Origin: an uncultured Adlercreutzia sp.
Lineage (GTDB): Bacteria > Actinomycetota > Coriobacteriia > Coriobacteriales > Eggerthellaceae
Reading direction: 5' to 3'
NCBI GenBank assembly: GCA_902478715.1
Contig: CABSMC010000005.1
Location: 1 to 55,425 of the forward strand
Length of the DNA stretch: 55,425 nucleotides
Part shown: positions 43,473 through 52,923 of the stretch, piece by piece
Position numbering within the stretch: position 1 is the first letter of the stretch
How the letters are laid out: every line of letters begins with the position of its first letter
Made by a program: the position numbers and the translations under genes
The notes under the pieces: generated by a model
Told to the model about the DNA's origin: nothing
Databases searched by the model: none
The model's input: the letters and a program-made list of their open reading frames with translations, nothing else

Positions 43473-44534
43473 CTAGAACTGCCGCAAGAATCGCATGTCG
43501 CCTTCAAGCAGCATGCGCAAATCCGGCACGTCGTACTTCAGGCAGGCGATGCGCTCCACCCCCATGCCGAAAGCGAACCCCGAGTACTCCTCCGGGTCGA
43601 TGCCGCTCATGGAAAGCACGTTCGGGTCCACCATGCCGCAGCCCAAGATCTCGATCCAGCCGGTGCCCTTGCACATGCGGCAGCCCTCGCCGTGGCAGAT
43701 GCCGCAGCTCACGTCCGCCTCGGCCGAGGGCTCCGTGAACGGGAAGTAGTGGGCGCGGAAGCGCGTCTTGCGCTCGGGCCCGAAGATCTGCTTGCACACG
43801 TAGTCGAGGGTGCCCTTCAGGTCGCCGAAGGTGATGCCGCGATCCACCACGAGCCCCTCGATCTGATGGAACTGCGGCAGATGCGATGGATCGGCCACAT
43901 CGCGGCGGTACACCTTGCCCGGGGCGATCATGTAGATGGGCAGGTCCCAGTCCTCCATGACGTGCACCTGCACGCCGGAAGTCTGGGTGCGCAGCAGCAC
44001 GTCGGACTCGCCGCGCACCCGCGAGGTGTCGCCGGACAGGTCGTGCACGTAGAAGGTGTCCTGCATGGAACGGCTCGGGTGATCGGCCGGGGCGTTCAGG
44101 GCCGTGAAGTTGTAGTAGTCGGTCTCGATCTCCTCGCCTTCCACCACTTTGTAGCCCAGGCCCAAGAAGATGTCGGACACCTCGTCGATGATGCCGTTGA
44201 TGAGATGGCGGGTACCCACCTGCTGGGCGCGGCCGGGCAGCGTCACGTCCACGGCCGCCGCCCCTATGGCGGCTTCCAGCTCGGCGGCATCGAGCGCCGC
44301 CTTGCGGGCGGCCAGCGCCTCTTCCACTTCCACGCGGGCGGCGTTCACGGCCTTGCCCACGCTCGCTCGCTCTTCAGCGGGCACCTGGCCCATGGATCTC
44401 AAATACCCGGTCAGCGTGCCGGACTTGCCCAGCACTGCCACGCGCACCGCCTCGAGCGCCGCCGACGTGTCCGCCGCGGCGATTTCGGCCAAGGTGCGCT
44501 CGCGCAGCGCCGCCAACTCCTCTGCGATTGCCAT
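43473..44534 (-). CDS. pheS: Phenylalanine-tRNA ligase alpha subunit
   Basis: A 353-residue catalytic subunit. The N-terminal coiled coil (residues 1-90) contacts tRNA; the class II catalytic core has HPSRSMQDTFYV (motif 2 region) and GFAFGMGVERIACLKYDVPDLR (motif 3, written here across the C-terminus). ATG 44534 follows AAAGG. First gene of pheST; expression is set by the T-box leader directly upstream. Confidence 0.97.
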   Translation of the reverse strand: MAIAEELAALRERTLAEIAAADTSAALEAVRVAVLGKSGTLTGYLRSMGQVPAEERASVGKAVNAARVEVEEALAARKAALDAAELEAAIGAAAVDVTLPGRAQQVGTRHLINGIIDEVSDIFLGLGYKVVEGEEIETDYYNFTALNAPADHPSRSMQDTFYVHDLSGDTSRVRGESDVLLRTQTSGVQVHVMEDWDLPIYMIAPGKVYRRDVADPSHLPQFHQIEGLVVDRGITFGDLKGTLDYVCKQIFGPERKTRFRAHYFPFTEPSAEADVSCGICHGEGCRMCKGTGWIEILGCGMVDPNVLSMSGIDPEEYSGFAFGMGVERIACLKYDVPDLRMLLEGDMRFLRQF

Positions 44535-44561
44535 AAGGTTCGCCTTTCTTCTCGAGCCAAC

Positions 44562-44880
44562 AAAAAAGAGCCTTCTTCCGTCCCGCCTGGGGCCGCTTGC
44601 GGCTTACCAGGAATCCAAGGACGGGAGAAGGCTCTCGCGGTACCACCTCGGTTGGCAACGCACCCGCGCACCCATTGGGTGGCGATGCGGCGTTGCCCGC
44701 TTGTTCGCGCTCTGTGACGGGAGCACCCGGCACCCCTACTGGTCGCCTCGCCCGTGGGCGTTCGCGTTCGGGAATGCTGCTCAGAAGGGAATAAGACGCA
44801 CTCAGAGGGTCGGGCTCTCTCAGCCGGTGAAGCCCTTCTCTGGCGACCGTGACGCGCGTCCGCTGTCTTCGTCATCGCAT
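44562..44880 (-). promoter_or_regulatory. T-box leader of pheST
   Basis: Read on the minus strand, the leader contains the invariant T-box GAGGTGGTACCGCGAG (44635-44650), followed by competing antiterminator and terminator stems just before pheS. Uncharged tRNA-Phe would pair with the specifier codon in stem I and with the T-box bulge and let transcription proceed. A UUC codon candidate lies at 44789-44791, but I could not fold stem I well enough to prove it. Confidence 0.92.
44563..44635 (-). terminator. Regulated intrinsic terminator of the pheST T-box
   Basis: On the minus strand, AGAGCCTTCTCCCGTCC (44619-44635) pairs with GGACGGAAGAAGGCTCT (44567-44583), followed by a T6 run (44562-44567 area). 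One mispair in the stem. This is the stem displaced by the antiterminator. Confidence 0.88.
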
Positions 44881-44929
44881 GTAACGCCACAGTATAGCGC
44901 ACTTCGAGGCGGAGCGAGCGCAGAACTTT

Positions 44930-44988
44930 CCCGCTCCCGACAGACGGGAAGCGGGCCGCGGGCACGCGAAAGCAGACGGGAAGCGGGC
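44930..44988. repeat. Short direct repeat and hairpin 3' of the RlpA-like gene
   Basis: A 16-bp sequence CAGACGGGAAGCGGGC occurs at 44941-44956 and 44973-44988. The first copy can pair with CCCGCTCCCG just before it. It may be a transcription end or a REP-like repeat. Confidence 0.45.
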
Positions 44989-45038
44989 TCCGACGAGCCG
45001 CGAAGAAGCGCAGCGTTCCAATGGCGCGGCGAGGCGCC

Positions 45039-46244
45039 CTACAGGAAGCGGTACTTGACGGTGCGCAGGCCCCAGGCGCGGCAGCTGGAGAAGCCGAAGG
45101 CCTTCCACACGCCCGGCTGCAGATCGAGGACGCGAGAACCGCCGCCCATACTTCCGCAGTCGTTCACCGTGGCATACACGGTCTGACCGCCGTAGACGAT
45201 TTCCACCGTACGTCCGAAATAACTGCGGTAGTTCGGCATCGACTTGGGCACCGCCACGCCCATGGAGTTGTCGTCGCAGACGGCGCCGGTGGACGTGGTG
45301 CCGGGGTTCGGCGTGTTCGGATCGGTGCTGCCGCCGTAGGCCGAGGCCACGCCTGAAAGCCACCCTTCCTCCGACGAGCCGCCGGATCCGCCCCCGTTGC
45401 CGGAGCCGCCGGAACTGCCGGAATTCCCCGATGATCCTGAGCTGCCGGAATCGCCAGAGCTACCCGACGAGCCGCCGTTATCGGAGGGGCCCTCGTCGTC
45501 GGAGACGACCGGCTCGCGATCGCCCGTATTGGCGTCGGGGCTCTCCTGCACGGCCGCGGCCGCCGCTGCGGCGGCCTCCTCTTCCTGCTTGCGCAGGGCC
45601 TCGGCCTGAGCGGCGAGCTCGGCCAGACGGGCCGCGTGCTCCTCCTGAGCGCCCTCCAGGCGGGCCGTGGCATCCTCCACGACGCTTTGGGCCTCGGCGC
45701 GCTTGGCCTCCTGGGCCGCCAACGCCTCTTCCTGCTCGTTCTTCTGGGCGTTCAGCTCGTCGCTCACGTCGTCGAAGGCGCGCTTGCGCTCCTTCTGCTC
45801 GGCCACCTCGTCGGCCTGATAGGACATGATCTGAGTGACGTACTCCATGTTGCGGAGCAGCTCGTCGAAGTTTTTCGAATCAAGGATGAGGCCCAAAAGC
45901 CCCATGGAACTGCCGTCGCGGTACTCTCCCACGGCCACCTGGCCCAAAGCCGCGCGCCCCTCGAGCATGGCCTGCTGGGCCTCCATGGCCGCCGCCGCCG
46001 TCTCGTCGATCTTGGTCTGCAGCTCGACCACCTCGGCGGTGAGCTGCTCGTACTCGCTATTGATCTGGGCCATGCGGGATTCGGCCTCGTCCAGCGTGGC
46101 CTGCGCCGCATCCACGGCAGCCTGAGTGTCGTCGGCAGGATCGGCCGCAGCCGGAACCGCGCCGATGCCGACGAGGGAGAAGGCGAGCAACAGGGCGAGA
46201 AAGACCCTCGTCGCTTTTCCTTTTCCGAACGCTCGCTGTGCCAA
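45039..46244 (-). CDS. Secreted coiled-coil protein with RlpA-like double-psi barrel
   Basis: A 401-residue exported protein. Signal peptide at about 12-35 (LALLLAFSLVGIGAVPAAA). Long coiled coil from about 38 to 235, like the N-terminal regions of CwlO/PcsB hydrolases. A Ser/Gly linker (about 258-295) and a C-terminal double-psi beta-barrel of the RlpA/3D type (about 300-401) with GVASAYGG, YGGQTVYATVNDCG and SRVLDLQPGVWKAFG. CwlO-type proteins usually end in NlpC/P60, so this pairing is less common. TTG 46244 follows GGAAGGG. A good minus-strand promoter lies at 46394-46421. Role in peptidoglycan binding or cleavage is inferred. Confidence 0.85.
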   Translation of the reverse strand: MAQRAFGKGKATRVFLALLLAFSLVGIGAVPAAADPADDTQAAVDAAQATLDEAESRMAQINSEYEQLTAEVVELQTKIDETAAAAMEAQQAMLEGRAALGQVAVGEYRDGSSMGLLGLILDSKNFDELLRNMEYVTQIMSYQADEVAEQKERKRAFDDVSDELNAQKNEQEEALAAQEAKRAEAQSVVEDATARLEGAQEEHAARLAELAAQAEALRKQEEEAAAAAAAAVQESPDANTGDREPVVSDDEGPSDNGGSSGSSGDSGSSGSSGNSGSSGGSGNGGGSGGSSEEGWLSGVASAYGGSTDPNTPNPGTTSTGAVCDDNSMGVAVPKSMPNYRSYFGRTVEIVYGGQTVYATVNDCGSMGGGSRVLDLQPGVWKAFGFSSCRAWGLRTVKYRFL

Positions 46245-46393
46245 GGTTTCCCTTCCGTTCTGCCATTACGCCGCAGCTTTCCCCGGGCGAACATGCCGAC
46301 CGGTGCGCTGCATCGCTCCATCTTCCCCAAATCGACCGACCGAGGCAAGCGTCTTGCCGAAAAAGACACGAGCCGTCGACTCCTTGTCCATGG

Positions 46394-46421
46394 AGCATAA
46401 CACTTTTTGACCATAATGCAA
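46394..46421 (-). promoter_or_regulatory. Promoter for the RlpA-like gene
   Basis: On the minus strand TTGCAT (46416-46421) and TATGCT (46394-46399) are 16 bp apart, about 150 bp before the TTG start. Confidence 0.6.
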
Positions 46422-46440
46422 ATACTTGTTCGTATTATTA

Positions 46441-46469
46441 TTGCAATCTGTTCGGTGTTCCGTTATACT
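46441..46469 (+). promoter_or_regulatory. Promoter for the toxin-antitoxin operon
   Basis: TTGCAA (46441-46446), exactly 17 bp spacer, TATACT (46464-46469); the antitoxin ATG follows 28 bp later behind an AAAGGAG site. It is divergent from the promoter at 46394-46421, so the two probably share regulation. Confidence 0.75.
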
Positions 46470-46497
46470 GCGCCAAAAGCAAGAGAAAGGAGCGGCC

Positions 46498-46788
46498 ATG
46501 CACGCCATGGTAACGGCCCGAGTGCCCCTGGAAATCCGCGACCAGGTGAACGCGAAGCTGCGATCCATCGGCTCGTCCCCCACCGAGCTGGTGAACGCCG
46601 CCTACGATTACGTACTCGCCACCGGCGAGCTGCCCGATGCGCAACGGGGAGAATCTCCCCTGCGCATCACCCTCACCGACGCCCAGGCCAACGAGCTGCG
46701 CTTCCGCTTGCGCCAGGCCACGCGCCCCGTACCGGCGTCGTTCTGGGAGGCCCGCGACGGCGCGCCCGCAACCAGGGAAGGAGAATAG
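46498..46788 (+). CDS. RelB/DinJ-type antitoxin
   Basis: A 96-residue protein. The N-terminus MHAMVTARVPLEIRDQVNAKL followed by SSPTELVNAAYDYVLATGEL is a ribbon-helix-helix DNA-binding domain as in RelB/DinJ antitoxins. The C-terminal third is polar and would wrap the toxin. ATG 46498 has AAAGGAG upstream. It precedes the PIN-domain gene by two bases, so the two form an operon that the antitoxin likely represses from the -10/-35 region at 46441-46469. Confidence 0.82.
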   Translation: MHAMVTARVPLEIRDQVNAKLRSIGSSPTELVNAAYDYVLATGELPDAQRGESPLRITLTDAQANELRFRLRQATRPVPASFWEARDGAPATREGE

Positions 46789-46790
46789 CC

Positions 46791-47237
46791 ATGCGCCTGC
46801 TCATCGATAGCGACGTTCTGCTCGACTTCATCGGCGAGCGCGAGAGCACCGCCGCCGCCTGGGTGAAGCTCCATGCCATGGAGCTGGCCGGGGCCGCGGA
46901 GCTGTGGGTCTCCGCCGAGGCCTTCGGAGAGGTGCGCGCTGCCCTCGCCGAGGCCCTCTCCGACCACGACGCCCGCTCGGCTTTGCGCTCGGCCATGGCG
47001 TTTCTGTCCGTGTGCTCGATCGACGGCCCCGACGTGCGCTTCGCCCTGGAGCACGAGGGGCTGCCCTATCGCGCGGCCCTCACCGAATCCTGCGCCCGCA
47101 AGCTGCAGGCCGACTTCATCGTCACCCACGGCGGCGAGGTATCCGTCTCCCGGGCCGTGCGCCGCGTGGCCCCCGACGAGCTGTTCAGCGTGCTTGAGGC
47201 GGAGCAGGGCATCGTCTTCGACGTCATCGACTTCTAG
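46791..47237 (+). CDS. PIN-domain ribonuclease toxin
   Basis: A 148-residue PIN domain. MRLLIDSDVLLDF carries Asp6 (and Asp8), Glu43 lies in SAEAFGEV, and Asp108 is in ADFIVTHGG where the usual T-R-N is replaced by T-H-G-G. These residues would hold Mg2+ for RNA cleavage. GGAAGGAG precedes ATG 46791. The partner antitoxin is of RelB/DinJ rather than VapB type by appearance, a less usual pairing. It ends 9 bp before recN, so readthrough into recN is possible. Confidence 0.82.
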   Translation: MRLLIDSDVLLDFIGERESTAAAWVKLHAMELAGAAELWVSAEAFGEVRAALAEALSDHDARSALRSAMAFLSVCSIDGPDVRFALEHEGLPYRAALTESCARKLQADFIVTHGGEVSVSRAVRRVAPDELFSVLEAEQGIVFDVIDF

Positions 47238-47246
47238 CGGGGAACC

Positions 47247-48863
47247 ATGATCGACGAAATCCAAGTGAAGGACGTGGCCCTCATCCGCGAGGCCTCCCTT
47301 TCGCCCTCCCCCGGTCTCACCGTCCTCACCGGCGAGACGGGCGCCGGAAAGACGGCGCTCGTCAGCGCCGTGAAGCTGCTCGTCGGCGAGCGCGCCGACA
47401 GCTCTTACGTGCGCGAGGGGGCGAAAAACGCCGAGGTGCGGGGGCGCCTGTTCCCTTCCGATCCCACCGCCGAAGAGCTCGTCGCAGTGCGCAAGGTCAG
47501 CGCCGACGGGCGCAGTCGCGCCACCATCAACGGAACCATGGCCAGCGTGTCGGAGCTCGCGCGCACGGTGGGGCCTTTGGTGGAGCTCTGCGGACAGCAC
47601 GAGTACCAATCGCTGCTGAAGCCGGCGGAGCACGGCCGCATCCTCGATGATTGGGCCGATCTGGAAAGCACCGTAGGGGCGGCCTTTCGCGAGGCGCTCG
47701 CCGATGCCCGTGCCGCCGAGGCGGCCCTGGAAGAGCTGCGGGCAACGGCGAGCGCCTCCAACGCCCAGCTGGAGGAGGCCCGCTTCACGCTGCAGCAGAT
47801 AGAGGCGGTGAACCCTGAGGGCGGCGAGTACGAGGAAACACGCGACTGGCTCGCCCGGGCCGAGCACGCCGAGGTGCTCGCCCGCAACTCCCACGGAGCC
47901 GCCGAGGCGCTCTCCGGCGACGGCGGGGCGCTGGACGCCCTGAACACGGCCATCTCGCTCATCGAGGAGGCCGCGCGTGCCGACGAGTCGCTGACGCCCT
48001 TCGCCACAACGCTCCGGGAGACGTGCTTCGTCGTGGAGGACGTCGCCCGGGATATGGCCGGCTATTGCGACGCCATCGATTTCGACGGCGAGTCTTTGGC
48101 TGCGGCTCAGGAGCGCATGGGGCAGCTCATGGGCCTCATGCGCTCCTTCGGCCCCACCATGGAAGCCGTCTTCGAGCGCTGGGACACAGCGGCGGCCCTC
48201 GTCGGCCTCATCGACGACGCCGATGAGAACCTGGCCCGTGCCGAAGCGGCCCTTGAGGCGGCCGAGGCGGCTCTGGCCGAGGCGGCGACCACCTACAACG
48301 ATGCCCGGGCTGAGGCGGCCCCGCAGTTCGCCGCGGCGGTCAACGAGGTGCTGGCGCGTCTGGAGATGGGAACGGCGGCCCTCGTGTGCACCGTGGAACC
48401 GCTGCCCCGCGAGAGCTGGAGCGCCGCGGGCAGCGCGAGCGTCGTCTTCGAGTTCAAGCCGGGCGCCTCTATGCAGCCCCGGCCCTTGGCCCGCATCGCC
48501 TCCGGCGGCGAGATCAGCCGCGTCATGCTCGCCATCAAGGTGGCCCTGGGCGATGCGGACGGCACCGAGACCCTCGTCTTCGACGAAGTGGATGCCGGCG
48601 TGGGCGGCAGCACCGCCAATGCGCTCGCCGCCGTGCTGGCGGAGCTGGCGGAAAGCCACCAGGTCATCGCCATCACGCATCTGGCCCAAGTGTCCGTGCT
48701 CGCCGATGCCCACTACACGGTGACGAAGACCGCCGGCGATGCGCCCGAGACCATCTTGGCCCCCGTCACGGGCGATGCGCGCGTGGCCGAAGTGGCGCGC
48801 CTGCTATCGGGCACCGCCACCGAGACCTCCCTCGCCCACGCCCGCGAGCTCTTGGGGCAGTAA
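47247..48863 (+). CDS. recN: DNA repair protein RecN
   Basis: A 538-residue SMC-like ATPase for double-strand-break repair. Walker A GETGAGKT at 29-36, a QHEYQ Q-loop region, two coiled-coil arms in the middle, ABC signature ASGGEISRVMLAIK and Walker B LVFDEVDAGVGG. Length is close to the family norm. ATG 47247 follows CGGGGAA. It follows the toxin gene closely and is convergent with the deacetylase (3-bp gap). Confidence 0.95.
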   Translation: MIDEIQVKDVALIREASLSPSPGLTVLTGETGAGKTALVSAVKLLVGERADSSYVREGAKNAEVRGRLFPSDPTAEELVAVRKVSADGRSRATINGTMASVSELARTVGPLVELCGQHEYQSLLKPAEHGRILDDWADLESTVGAAFREALADARAAEAALEELRATASASNAQLEEARFTLQQIEAVNPEGGEYEETRDWLARAEHAEVLARNSHGAAEALSGDGGALDALNTAISLIEEAARADESLTPFATTLRETCFVVEDVARDMAGYCDAIDFDGESLAAAQERMGQLMGLMRSFGPTMEAVFERWDTAAALVGLIDDADENLARAEAALEAAEAALAEAATTYNDARAEAAPQFAAAVNEVLARLEMGTAALVCTVEPLPRESWSAAGSASVVFEFKPGASMQPRPLARIASGGEISRVMLAIKVALGDADGTETLVFDEVDAGVGGSTANALAAVLAELAESHQVIAITHLAQVSVLADAHYTVTKTAGDAPETILAPVTGDARVAEVARLLSGTATETSLAHARELLGQ

Positions 48864-48866
48864 TGC

Positions 48867-50504
48867 CTATTCCGCTGCCTGCTGGGCCGCCAGCTCTTGG
48901 GCGAGGGCCTTGGCGTCATCGTAGGCCAGAAGCTGGTCGATGGTCACGAACTTGTAGCCCTCGGCGCGCAGCTGGGGCAGCGCGATCTTCAGCGCCTCGA
49001 TGGTCTGACTCCGATCACCGCCGCCGTCGTGCATGAGCACGACATCCCCCGGCTTCGCCGACAGCAGGCGCTCCGCAATGGCACCGGCGCCCGGTCGCCG
49101 CCAGTCCTCCGTGTCCACGTTCCAGCCGATCTCGCTCGTGATGTAGGGCTGCAAATTCCAGATGATCTCGTCGTGGAAGTTGCCGCCCGGCGAGCGGAAC
49201 ACCTTGGAGGCCTCCTTGCCCGTTGCGTCCGCGATGGCCTGCTGACCCATCTGCACCTCTTCGATCTGCTTTTCCGGGCTCTGGCGCGTCATATCCACGC
49301 CGTTGCCGCCGCCGGTGGCCGCATGGTCGTAGGAATGGGTGCCGATCTGGTGGCCTTCGGCCGCCATGCGCTGGATCGTCTCCACGTAATCGGTCTTGTC
49401 GGAGATCTGCTCGCCGATGGTGAAGAACGTCGCCACGGCGTCGTTCTCCTTCAGAACGTCGAGCAACTCGCTCGTCGTGGGCCACGGGCCATCGTCGAAG
49501 GTGAGCGCGATGACCTTCTCGCCGTTCGTGTTCGCGTTGTATTTCAGGTAGACGTTGTCGACGCCCTCCTTGACGGTCTCGGAGACCGTCTTGCCGGATA
49601 CCTTGCCCGTGCGCGTCTCCACCTGGGACGCCTCGCCGGGCACGTACACGTGGATGGCCCCCTCGCCCAGCTCCACCTGACCCGGAGTCGTCTCCTCGGT
49701 GGTAACATCGTAGTCCTCGGTCGCGTCCGCGCCGTCGTCCAGCTGAACGACATCGCCCTTGTGCAGCTCGGTCGCGCCGTCAGTCACCTCGTTGCCGTTG
49801 ACCGTGCCGGCAAAGGCGGCACCGCCCCCCTCTTCCAAAACCTCCCCATCGACCGCGAGCAGGTTTCCCGGCTTCGGAGAGACCACGCCCTCGGCGATCA
49901 TGTCGTTCAAGGTCGTGCCCTTATCCACCGTGCGCGTCATGCCGTTGACCGTCACGTTGAACTGCAGGGGATTCAAGTACAGATACACCCCCACGCCAAT
50001 GGCGGCCAGAATGACCACGGAGACGATAATGGAGACGACGCTCGCCTTCTTCTTGCCCTTCTTCTTGTAGCGCCCCATATCGGCATAGGGCGCCACCTGG
50101 CCGTCGGCCTTGGTGGCGGGAACGACTCGCGGGGGAACCTGGGCCGCGTAGCCCGCATAGCCGTGCGGCGACGCCGCCTGGCGAGGCTGGGGCTGGGCCT
50201 GCTGATAGGCGTGCGGCCGATAGGACGGCGCCTCATGCAGGCACGGATCCTGCGTCTGGGCGCCATAGTCCGTCTGCTCGCGAGGCGCTGCCGGCTCCTG
50301 CTGCGGGGAAGGGGCCTGCGCTGCCGGCTGGGGGCGCATTTCCGGCGGGACGGCCGCCGACTGCGGCTGCGGTGTTGAGACCCCGTGGGAATGGGGAACC
50401 GAGGCCGGAACGGAGGCGCCGGGGTGGCGCCGGGTGGGCTTCTTGTGCTGTCGCGGGTTGTTGCGGGGGTTATTCGAACCTTGGGAGACGGGCTGATCGG
50501 GCAT
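48867..50504 (-). CDS. Membrane-anchored polysaccharide deacetylase (CE4)
   Basis: A 545-residue protein. Pro/Gln-rich cytoplasmic tail of about 145 residues, a basic stretch and a single membrane helix at about 154-178, an extracellular G5/YabE-like beta region (about 181-300), and a C-terminal NodB-type deacetylase with TFDDGPW (335-341), the zinc pair in HSYDH (390, 394) and FRSPGG. Such enzymes remove N-acetyl groups from peptidoglycan or surface polymers, which protects against lysozyme. ATG 50504 follows AAGGA; a frame open upstream to 50684 has no site. Confidence 0.9.
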   Translation of the reverse strand: MPDQPVSQGSNNPRNNPRQHKKPTRRHPGASVPASVPHSHGVSTPQPQSAAVPPEMRPQPAAQAPSPQQEPAAPREQTDYGAQTQDPCLHEAPSYRPHAYQQAQPQPRQAASPHGYAGYAAQVPPRVVPATKADGQVAPYADMGRYKKKGKKKASVVSIIVSVVILAAIGVGVYLYLNPLQFNVTVNGMTRTVDKGTTLNDMIAEGVVSPKPGNLLAVDGEVLEEGGGAAFAGTVNGNEVTDGATELHKGDVVQLDDGADATEDYDVTTEETTPGQVELGEGAIHVYVPGEASQVETRTGKVSGKTVSETVKEGVDNVYLKYNANTNGEKVIALTFDDGPWPTTSELLDVLKENDAVATFFTIGEQISDKTDYVETIQRMAAEGHQIGTHSYDHAATGGGNGVDMTRQSPEKQIEEVQMGQQAIADATGKEASKVFRSPGGNFHDEIIWNLQPYITSEIGWNVDTEDWRRPGAGAIAERLLSAKPGDVVLMHDGGGDRSQTIEALKIALPQLRAEGYKFVTIDQLLAYDDAKALAQELAAQQAAE

Positions 50505-50769
50505 CGCTTTATTCCTTAGGAAGTACTTCAGGTGGTGCAGGTGCTTTCTCGCGATTATACGACGAAGTGACGGGGCGTTCACGGCAGAGCAGCTTACATT
50601 TCCGTAAAGTTCGCAATCCGTCCCGAATCCACGAAAACTGAACAGCCCGCGCCGTCCCAGAGGGGCACTTCCCCGCCGCGCCACCGTCCCGCAGGGGCAC
50701 CGTCCTGCGAAGGTCGGCGTCCTGCGAGACGAATCTTGCGGCGATGGCAGGAGCCCGGGCGCAGCGCCT

Positions 50770-52923
50770 TTAACTCGCGCGCGACGACCCGTAGGCGGCG
50801 TGCTTGCGGTTGCCGTAGGCGCTCCCCTTTCGCGCGCCCTTCTTCAGATCCTTCAGCACGTCTTCCTCGGACTTGTCCTCCACGGTGCTCTTCAGCTTCA
50901 CCACCTGGTCGCGCAGGCGGGCCGCCTCCTCGAAGTCCATGTCGCGGGACGCGGCGGCCATGTCGTCCTCCATGGACGAGATGAGCCGCAGGACCTCTTC
51001 GCGGGAAAGCTCTGCCAGCTCCTTATTCACCTGCTCGGCAGTGGTGCCCTCCACATCTTCCGTGATGAAGCCCATGATGTCGTTGATGGCCTTGCGGATA
51101 GTCTGGGGCTTGATACCGTGCTCCTCGTTGTAGGCCATCTGGATATCGCGGCGCCGGCGCGTCTCGTCGATGGCCCGGCGCATGGAGTCGGTGATGCGGT
51201 CGGCGTACATGATGACCTCGCCGGACACGTTGCGGGCCGCGCGGCCTATGGTCTGGATGAGCGAGCGGTGGTTACGCAGAAAGCCCTCTTTGTCGGCATC
51301 GAGGATGGCCACGAGCGACACCTCGGGCAGATCGAGTCCCTCGCGCAGAAGGTTGATGCCCACGAGCACATCGAACTCGCCCCGGCGCAGATCGCGCAGA
51401 ATTTCCGTGCGCTCCAGCGTGGCGATGTCCGAGTGCATGTAGCGCGCCTTCACGCCCTGGTCCAGCAAGTGGTCGGTCAGATCCTCCGCCATCTTCTTCG
51501 TGAGCGTCGTGATGAGCACGCGCTCGTTGCGCGCCGCCCGCTCCTTCGCCTCGTCGATGATGTCGTCGATCTGGCTGGCGCTCGTGCGCACGACGATCTC
51601 CGGGTCCAGTAGGCCCGTCGGGCGGATGACCTGGTCCACCTTCGCCTGGCTTACCTTCTCCTCGTAGTCGCCCGGCGTGGCCGACACGTAGATGAACTGC
51701 GGGATGCGCTCCTCGAACTCGTCGAAGCGCAAGGGGCGGTTGTCCAGGCAGCTGGGCAGGCGGAAGCCGTGCTCGGCGAGCGTGATCTTGCGGGAGCGGT
51801 CGCCCTCGTGCATGCCGCGGATCTGCGGCACCGTGACGTGGGACTCGTCGATGATGCAGAGGAAGTCCTTCGGAAAGTAGTCGATGAGCGTGTAGGGCGG
51901 CTCGCCCGGCGCGCGCCCGTCCAGATGGCGCGAGTAGTTCTCGATGCCGGAGCAAAATCCCATGGTCTCCAGCATCTCCAAGTCGTAGTTCACACGCATC
52001 TCCAGACGCTGAGCCTCGAGCAGCTTCCCCTCTTCCTTGAACTGCTGCAGGCGCTCGCGCAGCTCGTCTTGGATGGTGCCAAGCGCCTTGTCCATCTTCG
52101 GGCGCGCCGTGACGTAATGGGACGCCGGCCAGATGGGCAGCGCCTCGTAGCTGTTCAGCACCTCGCCCGTGACCTGGTCAATCTCGTCGATGGACTCGAT
52201 CTCGTCCCCCCAGAACTCGATGCGGATGGGATGGTCGGCGTAGGGCGGGAACACGTCCAGCGCGTCGCCCCGCACGCGGAAGGTGCCGCGTTTCTGCTCG
52301 TAGTCGTTGCGGTCGTACTGGATGTCGATGAGCTCGTGGATGACCTCGTCGCGATCCATCTCCTTCTGCTTGTCGACGAACACCGCCATGCCGGCGTAGT
52401 CCATCGGCGAGCCGATACCGTAGATGCAGCTCACCGACGCCACCACGATGACGTCCCGCCGCGACAGCAACGCCGAGGTGGCCGCATGGCGCAGCTTCTC
52501 CACCTCCTCGTTGATGGAGGCGTCCTTCTCGATGAAGGTGTCCGATGAGGGCACGTAGGCCTCGGGCTGGTAGTAGTCGTAGTAGCTGACGAAGTACACC
52601 ACGGCGTTGTCGGGGAAGAACTCCTTCAGCTCGGCGGCCAGCTGGGCCGCGAGCGTCTTATTCGGCGCCATGACGAGTGTGGGCTTCTGCACCGCCTCGA
52701 TGGTCTTGGCCATGGTGAACGTCTTGCCCGAACCGGTGACGCCGAGCAGCGTCTGGTAGCGCAGACCTTCCTCCACGCCCTTCGCCAAAGCGGCGATAGC
52801 CTCAGGCTGGTCCCCCGACGGCTCGAAGGGCGACACCACCTTGAACGGGGGGTTCGCCAGCCGCACCTCGGGGAGCTTCCCCGCCATTTCCATGCCTTCT
52901 ATATTGGAAAGATGAGTGGACAC
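50770..52923 (-). CDS. uvrB: UvrABC excision nuclease subunit B
   Basis: A 717-residue nucleotide-excision-repair helicase. Walker A GVTGSGKTFT at about 60-69, the beta-hairpin region YYDYYQPEAYVPSSDTFIEK, helicase motif VI QTIGRAARN, and a C-terminal UVR domain (SSMEDDMAAASRDMDFEEAARLRD, here partial) that binds UvrC. GTG 52923 follows AGGAGGG with six bases spacing. Full length, with a basic Gly/Lys tail beyond the UVR domain. Confidence 0.97.
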   Translation of the reverse strand: MSTHLSNIEGMEMAGKLPEVRLANPPFKVVSPFEPSGDQPEAIAALAKGVEEGLRYQTLLGVTGSGKTFTMAKTIEAVQKPTLVMAPNKTLAAQLAAELKEFFPDNAVVYFVSYYDYYQPEAYVPSSDTFIEKDASINEEVEKLRHAATSALLSRRDVIVVASVSCIYGIGSPMDYAGMAVFVDKQKEMDRDEVIHELIDIQYDRNDYEQKRGTFRVRGDALDVFPPYADHPIRIEFWGDEIESIDEIDQVTGEVLNSYEALPIWPASHYVTARPKMDKALGTIQDELRERLQQFKEEGKLLEAQRLEMRVNYDLEMLETMGFCSGIENYSRHLDGRAPGEPPYTLIDYFPKDFLCIIDESHVTVPQIRGMHEGDRSRKITLAEHGFRLPSCLDNRPLRFDEFEERIPQFIYVSATPGDYEEKVSQAKVDQVIRPTGLLDPEIVVRTSASQIDDIIDEAKERAARNERVLITTLTKKMAEDLTDHLLDQGVKARYMHSDIATLERTEILRDLRRGEFDVLVGINLLREGLDLPEVSLVAILDADKEGFLRNHRSLIQTIGRAARNVSGEVIMYADRITDSMRRAIDETRRRRDIQMAYNEEHGIKPQTIRKAINDIMGFITEDVEGTTAEQVNKELAELSREEVLRLISSMEDDMAAASRDMDFEEAARLRDQVVKLKSTVEDKSEEDVLKDLKKGARKGSAYGNRKHAAYGSSRAS

